Source: Candidatus Coprenecus avistercoris (GTDB taxonomy: Bacteria; Bacteroidota; Bacteroidia; Bacteroidales; UBA932). From it: a stretch of 52,819 bases of DNA. The stretch is from assembly GCA_018712275.1 (NCBI GenBank), contig DVHI01000100.1, positions 1 to 52,819 of the forward strand, written 5' to 3'. The notes below the pieces were generated by a model. That model did no database searches, was not told the origin of the DNA, and was given only the letters and a program-made list of their open reading frames with translations. This document shows positions 42,828-52,819 of the stretch, piece by piece (position 1 is the stretch's first letter; each line of letters begins with the position of its first letter). The position numbers and the translations under genes were made by a program.

Positions 42828-42865
42828 GTCGTTTTTCAAGTTTATCTTCAACAAAACCGGACACA

Positions 42866-45800
42866 ATGGCGCAAAACCTTAACAATCAACGTATTTCATT
42901 TGCATCTTCCAAGACTCTTCTCGAATACCCCGATTTCTTGGAGGTACAGCTGAAGTCTTTCAAGGACTTCTTCCAGCTGGACACCACACCTGAAAACCGC
43001 CGTAATGAAGGACTGTTCAAAGTATTCCAGGAGATTTTCCCCATCACCGACACCAGAAACAACTTCGTCCTCGAATTCGTAGACTATTTCATCGACCCTC
43101 CCCGCTACAGCGTCGACGAATGTCTGGACATGGGTCTGACCTACAGCGTGCCCCTCAAGGCCAAGCTGAAGCTCTACTGCACTGACCCCGAGCATGAGGA
43201 TTTCGACACCTCGATCCAGGACGTATATCTGGGCACCATACCGTACATGACCGAAAGGGGAACATTTGTCATCAACGGCTCGGAGCGCATCGTCGTATCG
43301 CAGCTCCACCGCTCGCCCGGCGTATTCTTCGGGCAGAGCATCCACGCCAACGGAACGAAGCTCTATTCTGCCAGAATCATTCCGTTCAAGGGTTCGTGGA
43401 TTGAGTTCGCCACCGACATCAACAATGTCATGTACGCCTACATCGACAGGAAGAAGAAGCTCCCTGTCACGACCCTGCTGAGGGCCATCGGATTCGAGGG
43501 TGACAAGGACATCCTCGATATCTTCGGACTTGCACGCGAGGTGCAGGCCACCAAGGAAGAACTTACGAAGAATATCGGTTCCAAGCTCGCCGCCCGCGTC
43601 CTCAAGACATGGAACGAGGACTTCGTGGACGAGGACACCGGTGAGGTAGTCTACATCGAGAGGAACCAGATCGTCGTTGACCGCGAGACCATTCTCGACG
43701 AGAACAACATAGACGACATCGTGGACGCCGGAGTCAGCACCATCCTCCTCCACAGGGACGACGTGGATCTGAGCGACTACACGATTATTTTCAATACCCT
43801 CCAGAAAGACGTCTGCAACTCTGAGAAAGAGGCCGTCTTCTACACCTACAGGCAATTGCGCAACTCAGAACCGCCTGACGAGGCCACAGCCCGCGACGTT
43901 ATCGACAAGCTCTTCTTCTCCGACAAGCGTTACGACTTGGGAGAAGTGGGCCGCTACCGTCTCAACAGGAAGCTGGGCCTGACCACCCCTTCCGATGTCA
44001 GGGTTCTGACCAAACAGGATATCATCGAGATCATCAAGTATCTCATCCAGCTGATCAACAACAAAGCCGCCATTGATGACATCGACCACCTGAGCAACCG
44101 CCGCATCAGGACTGTCGGCGAGCAGCTCGCCAACCAGTTCAGCGTCGGCCTCACCCGTATGGCACGTACCATCCGCGAGAGGATGAACGTGAGGGACAAC
44201 GAGGTATTCGTACCCACCGACCTCATCAACGCCAAGACCCTCTCGTCCGTAATCAACTCCTTCTTCGGAACCAGCCAGCTGTCCCAGTTCATGGACCAGA
44301 CCAATCCTCTGGCCGAGATGACAAACAAGCGCCGTCTGTCAGCCCTCGGTCCCGGAGGTCTGTCAAGGGACCGCGCCGGTTTCGAGGTCCGCGACGTGCA
44401 CTACACCCACTACGGCCGACTCTGCCCCATCGAGACCCCTGAGGGACCCAACATCGGCCTTATCTCCTCGCTCTGCGTGTATGCGAGGATCAATGATCTT
44501 GGATTTATCGAGACACCTTATAGAAAGGTAGAGAACGGCAAGGTGGACATGTCCCCCGAGGGATGCGTCTACATGAGCGCCGAGGAAGAGGAGGACAAGA
44601 TGGTCGCACAGGCCAACATCCACCTCGACGACGAAGGAGACATCCTCGACGAGCGCATCAGCTGCCGTCACGAGGCTGACTTCCCTGTAGTGACCAAGGA
44701 TCAGGTACACTACATGGACGTGGCCCCCAACCAGATAGCATCCATCGCAGCATCCCTTATTCCTTTCCTCGAGCATGACGACGCCAACCGTGCCCTCATG
44801 GGATCCAACATGATGCGCCAGGCCGTGCCTGTAGTGCGTCCCGAGGCCCCCATCGTCGGTACCGGTCTGGAGAGGGCGGTAGCCCGTGACTCCCGCACCC
44901 AGGTGGTCGCAGCCAGAGACGGAGAGGTAGTATATGTGGATGCCCGCGAGATACATGTCAAGTACGACAGGACAGAGGCAGAGAAGTTCGTAAGCTTCGC
45001 TCCCGACGTGACAGTCTACCATCTGCCCCTGTACCGCAAGACCAACCAGAGCACCTCGATCCACCTCAAGCCCATCGTACGCAAGGGCGACAGAGTGCAT
45101 CCCGGACAGGTCCTCACCGAAGGATACGCCACACAGGGCGGCGAGCTCGCCCTCGGACGCAACCTGAAGGTGGCCTTCATGCCCTGGAAAGGATATAACT
45201 TCGAGGACGCCATCGTCCTCTCCGAGAGGATTCTCCGCGAGGATATATTCACCTCTATCCACGTGGACGAGTACATCATGGAAGTCCGCGACACCAAGCG
45301 CGGAATGGAGGAGCTGACCTCCGATATCCCCAACGTCAGCGAGGACGCCACCAAGGACCTCGACGAGCACGGTATCATCAGGGTCGGCGCCAACGTGGAG
45401 CCCGGCGACATCCTCATCGGTAAGATCACCCCTAAGGGCGAGAGCGACCCCTCACCCGAGGAGAAACTCCTGAGAGCCATCTTCGGCGACAAGGCCGGTG
45501 ACGTGAAGGACGCCTCCCTGAAGGCCTCCCCTTCCCTCTCCGGAACCATCATCGGCAAGAGACTCTTCTCCCGCGTGGCCAAGGAGCCCGGCAAGAGAGG
45601 CAAGAGCGCTCCCAAGGAGGAGCTGGTAAGGGCCGAGGAGGATTTCGTGGAGAAGACCACCGCCCTGCGCAAGCTCTTCATCGACAAGCTCATGGTTCTG
45701 GTGAAGGACCACAAGAGCAACGGTATCTCAGACCTCTACGAGACAGAGCTCATCCCCAAGGGAACAGTGATTACCCGCGCCATGCTCGAGAATATCAAGT

Positions 45801-46684
45801 ATGAGGACGTCAATCCCGCCAAGTGGACCTCCGACAAGACGGCCAACGAGCAGATCAAGACCCTCATCAACAACTACCTGATAGCCTACAAGGAGTACGA
45901 CGCGACACTCAAGCGCATCAAATACAACCTCACCATCGGAGACGAGCTGCCCTCCGGCATCATGCAGCTGGCCAAGGTCTACGTGGCCAAGAAGAGGAAG
46001 ATCCGCGTCGGCGACAAGATGGCCGGACGCCACGGAAACAAGGGTATCGTAGCCAAGGTCGTACGCGACGAGGACATGCCCTTCCTCGATGACGGTTCCA
46101 CAGTGGACATCGTCCTCAACCCTCTGGGTGTGCCTTCACGTATGAACCTGGGACAGATCTACGAGACAGTGCTCGGATGGGCCGGCAAGGAACTGGGCCT
46201 GAAGTTCAGCACCCCGATCTTCGACGGAGCTTCCCTCGACCAGATCTGCGAGTACACCGACAAGGCAGGCCTGCCCCGCTACGGAAAGACCTTCCTGCGC
46301 GACGGCGGCAGCGGAGAGTACTTCGACCAGCCCGCGACTGTCGGCGTAATCTACATGATCAAGCTCGGCCACATGGTCGACGACAAGATGCACGCCCGCT
46401 CCATCGGTCCCTACTCCCTCATCACCCAGCAGCCTCTGGGAGGTAAGGCACAGTTCGGAGGCCAGCGATTCGGAGAGATGGAGGTATGGGCCCTCGAGGC
46501 ATTCGGAGCCTCCAATGTCCTCCAGGAGATCCTCACCATCAAGTCCGACGACGTCACCGGCCGTTCCCGCGCCTACGAGGCCATCGTCAAGGGCGACCCG
46601 ATGCCTACACCCGGCATTCCTGAGTCCCTGAACGTGCTGCTGCACGAGCTCCGCGGACTCGGACTGAGCATCAAGTTAGACTAA
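42866..46684 (+). CDS. rpoB: RNA polymerase subunit beta
   Basis: A 1,272-residue beta subunit. The rifampicin-region motif [20 protein letters not shown] is wild-type in appearance, followed by [20 protein letters not shown]. Further on are [14 protein letters not shown], a [10 protein letters not shown] segment and the C-terminal [20 protein letters not shown]. Full length, with no sign of a break. rpoC follows after 34 bases. Confidence 0.98.
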   Translation: MAQNLNNQRISFASSKTLLEYPDFLEVQLKSFKDFFQLDTTPENRRNEGLFKVFQEIFPITDTRNNFVLEFVDYFIDPPRYSVDECLDMGLTYSVPLKAKLKLYCTDPEHEDFDTSIQDVYLGTIPYMTERGTFVINGSERIVVSQLHRSPGVFFGQSIHANGTKLYSARIIPFKGSWIEFATDINNVMYAYIDRKKKLPVTTLLRAIGFEGDKDILDIFGLAREVQATKEELTKNIGSKLAARVLKTWNEDFVDEDTGEVVYIERNQIVVDRETILDENNIDDIVDAGVSTILLHRDDVDLSDYTIIFNTLQKDVCNSEKEAVFYTYRQLRNSEPPDEATARDVIDKLFFSDKRYDLGEVGRYRLNRKLGLTTPSDVRVLTKQDIIEIIKYLIQLINNKAAIDDIDHLSNRRIRTVGEQLANQFSVGLTRMARTIRERMNVRDNEVFVPTDLINAKTLSSVINSFFGTSQLSQFMDQTNPLAEMTNKRRLSALGPGGLSRDRAGFEVRDVHYTHYGRLCPIETPEGPNIGLISSLCVYARINDLGFIETPYRKVENGKVDMSPEGCVYMSAEEEEDKMVAQANIHLDDEGDILDERISCRHEADFPVVTKDQVHYMDVAPNQIASIAASLIPFLEHDDANRALMGSNMMRQAVPVVRPEAPIVGTGLERAVARDSRTQVVAARDGEVVYVDAREIHVKYDRTEAEKFVSFAPDVTVYHLPLYRKTNQSTSIHLKPIVRKGDRVHPGQVLTEGYATQGGELALGRNLKVAFMPWKGYNFEDAIVLSERILREDIFTSIHVDEYIMEVRDTKRGMEELTSDIPNVSEDATKDLDEHGIIRVGANVEPGDILIGKITPKGESDPSPEEKLLRAIFGDKAGDVKDASLKASPSLSGTIIGKRLFSRVAKEPGKRGKSAPKEELVRAEEDFVEKTTALRKLFIDKLMVLVKDHKSNGISDLYETELIPKGTVITRAMLENIKYEDVNPAKWTSDKTANEQIKTLINNYLIAYKEYDATLKRIKYNLTIGDELPSGIMQLAKVYVAKKRKIRVGDKMAGRHGNKGIVAKVVRDEDMPFLDDGSTVDIVLNPLGVPSRMNLGQIYETVLGWAGKELGLKFSTPIFDGASLDQICEYTDKAGLPRYGKTFLRDGGSGEYFDQPATVGVIYMIKLGHMVDDKMHARSIGPYSLITQQPLGGKAQFGGQRFGEMEVWALEAFGASNVLQEILTIKSDDVTGRSRAYEAIVKGDPMPTPGIPESLNVLLHELRGLGLSIKLD

Positions 46685-46718
46685 TGTTTGTATTTGACAA
46701 TTAAGAATTATCCAAGAT

Positions 46719-50990
<4,272 letters not shown>

Positions 50991-51015
50991 CCCGACAGCC
51001 GGAAACATCTGAGAG

Positions 51016-51055
51016 AACCGGTGAGACCGCCCGCCCGCGGCTCACCGGTTTTTTT
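51016..51055 (+). terminator. Intrinsic terminator of the rpoBC operon
   Basis: AACCGGTGAG (51016-51025) and CTCACCGGTT (51041-51050) form a perfect 10-bp stem with a 15-base loop, followed by a run of T ending at 51055. Confidence 0.92.
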
Positions 51056-51056
51056 A

Positions 51057-51087
51057 TTGCATTTACAGAAGTTTATGCCTAAATTTG
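51057..51087 (+). promoter_or_regulatory. Promoter of the ATPase/nuclease gene
   Basis: TTG (51057-51059), 20 bases, then TAAATTTG (51080-51087). The box ends 8 bases before the first of two adjacent ATGs, so the mRNA would have a leader of only a few bases. The promoter begins right after the rpoC terminator. Confidence 0.6.
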
Positions 51088-51095
51088 TAGGCACT

Positions 51096-52688
51096 ATGAT
51101 GAAATACCCTATAGGAATTCAGAGTTTCGAGCAGCTGCGCGAGGACGGCTACGTCTACGTGGACAAGACGGACCTGGTATATAAGCTGGTGACCACAGGA
51201 AAGATTTATTTTCTGAGCCGTCCGCGCAGGTTCGGGAAAAGTTTGCTGGTGTCCACCCTGAAAAATTATTTCCTGGGCCGCAGGGACCTGTTCGAGGGAC
51301 TGGCCATCAGCTCGCTGGAGAAGGAGTGGCTGGAGTATCCAGTGTTCAGGATTGACTTCAACGGCAGTATCTTCACGCAGCACGGGGAACTGGAGCGCAA
51401 GATTGACGGATATCTTTCCCGCTGGGAGGAGATATACGGTTCGTCAGGCCACGGCCTGGGAGCGGGTGACCGCTTTGTAGAAATTCTCCACCGCGCCCAC
51501 GAGCGCACCGGCCGACGGTGCGTGGTGCTCATCGACGAGTACGACAAGCCGCTGCTGGACGTGCTGGATACAGGGCTGCGCTGCAATGTGGACGGCAACG
51601 AGCGTATGCTGGAGGACTGGCACCGCGATGTGCTAAAGGGATTCTACTCCGTGTTCAAGGCCGCCGACGACGACCTGCAGTTCGTGCTCCTCACGGGCGT
51701 GACCAAGTTCTCGCAGGTGAGTATCTTCAGCGGATTCAACCAGCCGCAGGACATCAGCATGGACGCACGGTACGAGACATTGTGCGGCATTACTCAGGAT
51801 GAGCTGGAGAGATACTTCGAAGAGCCGATAAAGGAGATGGCGGAGTCCTATTCGGAGACCACGGAGGAGATGCTGGCCAGACTGAAACAGCACTACGACG
51901 GATATCATTTCTCCGAGCGCATGACCGACGTCTACAATCCATTCAGTCTGCTGAACGCCTTCGCACAGAATACTGTCCGGGACTACTGGTTCGCCAGCGG
52001 TACCCCGACCTACCTTATCCGCCTGCTGGCGCACTCCGACGAGAACCTCAACGAGCTCGTAGGACGGTACTACGACACCAGGGAATTTGTAGACTACAAG
52101 GCCGACACAGAGAAGCCGCTACCGATGATCTACCAGAGCGGCTACCTCACCATCAAGGGATACGACCGGGACACCAGGGCTTTCCTGCTGGACTACCCCA
52201 ACGACGAGGTCAAGGGAGGATTCATATCGCTGGTCGCTTCCAGTTACCTCAACGACCGGAGGGAGGAGTTCGGAGGCATGGTCCGTGAGCTGTACATAGC
52301 CCTCAGGGACGGCAATCCGGAGAGGATGCGCGGAGTACTCACGGCATTCCTCTCCGGAATACCCTACACCATGCGCCGGAAGGACGACGAGCGGGAGAGG
52401 GAGCGCTACTTCCAGTACACATTCTACCTTGTCTTCAAGATGATCAGCACATACACCGTGACAGTGGAGCAGCCACAGAGCCAGGGCCGCGTGGACTGCA
52501 TCGTAGAGACACCCAAGTACGTCTATATCTTCGAGTTCAAGCTGGACGGCTCAGCGGACGAGGCACTGATGCAGATAGAGGAGCGGGGATACGCCGCCCC
52601 CTACTCCGCCGGCAGCCGCAGGATCTTCCGCATAGGAGCCTCATTCTCTTCCGCCACAGGCACCATAGAGGAGTGGAAACAGGCCTGA
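51096..52688 (+). CDS. AAA-ATPase-like protein with C-terminal PD-(D/E)XK nuclease domain
   Basis: About 530 residues. The N-terminal AAA-ATPase-like domain (PF09820 type) starts MMKYPIGIQSFEQLREDGYVYVDKT. Its P-loop is SRPRRFGKSLL and Walker B is CVVLIDEYDKPLLD. The C-terminal domain (PF08011 type) has GRVDCIVET followed by IFEFKLDG, fitting a PD-(D/E)XK nuclease fold. Such proteins are abundant, often multi-copy, in gut Bacteroidales; no function is firmly known, though nuclease or defence roles have been proposed. The start is placed at 51096 (or the adjacent ATG at 51099) because a frame from 51021 would run through the rpoC terminator. The SusC-like remnant follows 7 bases after the stop. 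Confidence 0.85.
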   Translation: MMKYPIGIQSFEQLREDGYVYVDKTDLVYKLVTTGKIYFLSRPRRFGKSLLVSTLKNYFLGRRDLFEGLAISSLEKEWLEYPVFRIDFNGSIFTQHGELERKIDGYLSRWEEIYGSSGHGLGAGDRFVEILHRAHERTGRRCVVLIDEYDKPLLDVLDTGLRCNVDGNERMLEDWHRDVLKGFYSVFKAADDDLQFVLLTGVTKFSQVSIFSGFNQPQDISMDARYETLCGITQDELERYFEEPIKEMAESYSETTEEMLARLKQHYDGYHFSERMTDVYNPFSLLNAFAQNTVRDYWFASGTPTYLIRLLAHSDENLNELVGRYYDTREFVDYKADTEKPLPMIYQSGYLTIKGYDRDTRAFLLDYPNDEVKGGFISLVASSYLNDRREEFGGMVRELYIALRDGNPERMRGVLTAFLSGIPYTMRRKDDERERERYFQYTFYLVFKMISTYTVTVEQPQSQGRVDCIVETPKYVYIFEFKLDGSADEALMQIEERGYAAPYSAGSRRIFRIGASFSSATGTIEEWKQA

Positions 52689-52695
52689 GTTACTC

Positions 52696-52819
52696 GTGGT
52701 AACTGCCGCGGCGTACGCGCAGGACATCACAGTCAGCGGAACTGTTACTGACGCTGCGACAGGCGAGGTGATAGTCGGAGCTTCCGTCGTCCTGAAGGGC
52801 AGCACCACCCAGTGGGCCA
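52696..52819 (+). CDS. SusC-like TonB-dependent receptor, partial and lacking a normal start
   Basis: The open frame reads VVTAAAYAQDITVSGTV, then TDAATGEVIVGASVVLKG. This is the end of a signal peptide (cleavage after AYAQ) followed by the carboxypeptidase-regulatory-like plug extension that begins SusC-family receptors. The frame runs off the right edge. Upstream it is open only to 52669, after a TAG at 52666, with no ATG. The basic and hydrophobic first half of the signal peptide is missing, and the frame begins 7 bases after the ATPase stop. GTG at 52696 is the only plausible start in view, and it would give a truncated leader. It may be a 5'-truncated gene or a silent cassette. Confidence 0.6.
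   Translation, partial: MVTAAAYAQDITVSGTVTDAATGEVIVGASVVLKGSTTQWA

Overview
The window is a gene-dense piece of a GC-rich Bacteroidota chromosome, most likely order Bacteroidales. The family is uncertain, though the high GC of third codon positions would fit a Rikenellaceae-like gut lineage. The evidence for the phylum is: a complete MoxR/Bat (aerotolerance) operon; the order tuf-tRNA-Trp-secE-nusG-rplK-rplA-rplJ-rplL-rpoB-rpoC; a UpxY-type NusG paralogue; a type B L31; promoters of the form TTTG-N19/20-TAnnTTTG instead of the E. coli type; weak or absent Shine-Dalgarno sequences; and the start of a SusC-like sequence at the right edge.

Layout. 1-2.4 kb: a three-gene operon joined by ATGA overlaps (ATPase, sirtuin, UpxY-like NusG), closed by a hairpin shared with the convergent rpmE2. 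2.7-13.6 kb: a long minus-strand operon moxR, DUF58, a Bat-associated membrane protein, batA, a fused batB-batC, batD, batE, glmM and a NamZ-like gene. 13.7-16.8 kb: truA and a Ton energising set (exbB, exbD, tonB). 17.1-23.1 kb, minus: rluB-type pseudouridine synthase, era, parC, aroK. 23.2-30.7 kb: an orphan FtsX/MacB-type permease, then ltaE and recJ (minus) divergent from lysS, a TrmH-type methyltransferase and aroE. 31-33.8 kb: two tandem MFS paralogues (minus). 33.9-37.6 kb: ssb, purA, dxs. 37.6-51 kb: the translation/transcription block, with tRNA-Thr, -Tyr, -Gly, -Thr, tuf, tRNA-Trp, secE, nusG, four ribosomal protein genes, rpoB and rpoC. 51.1-52.8 kb: an AAA-ATPase/PD-(D/E)XK protein followed by a SusC-like sequence with no start codon.

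Most genes are housekeeping and canonical. The unexplained material is in the gaps. (i) A structured repeat sits directly against the 5' ends of two tRNA genes. Its outer arms and its apical stem differ between copies but stay complementary, which is covariation and suggests a selected hairpin or RNA. (ii) Nine short palindromes centred on TTCCGAA occur mostly in pairs 39-47 bp apart between genes, with one copy in frame inside a methyltransferase gene. (iii) Between aroE and the MFS pair lie two 43-bp hairpin repeats and a 3 x 19-bp tandem array. Several enzymes also carry low-complexity extensions or insertions (ParC at both ends, the RluB-type synthase, ExbB, TruA, BatB-BatC).

All calls were made by reading the sequence and its translations. 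No database search or folding calculation was run.
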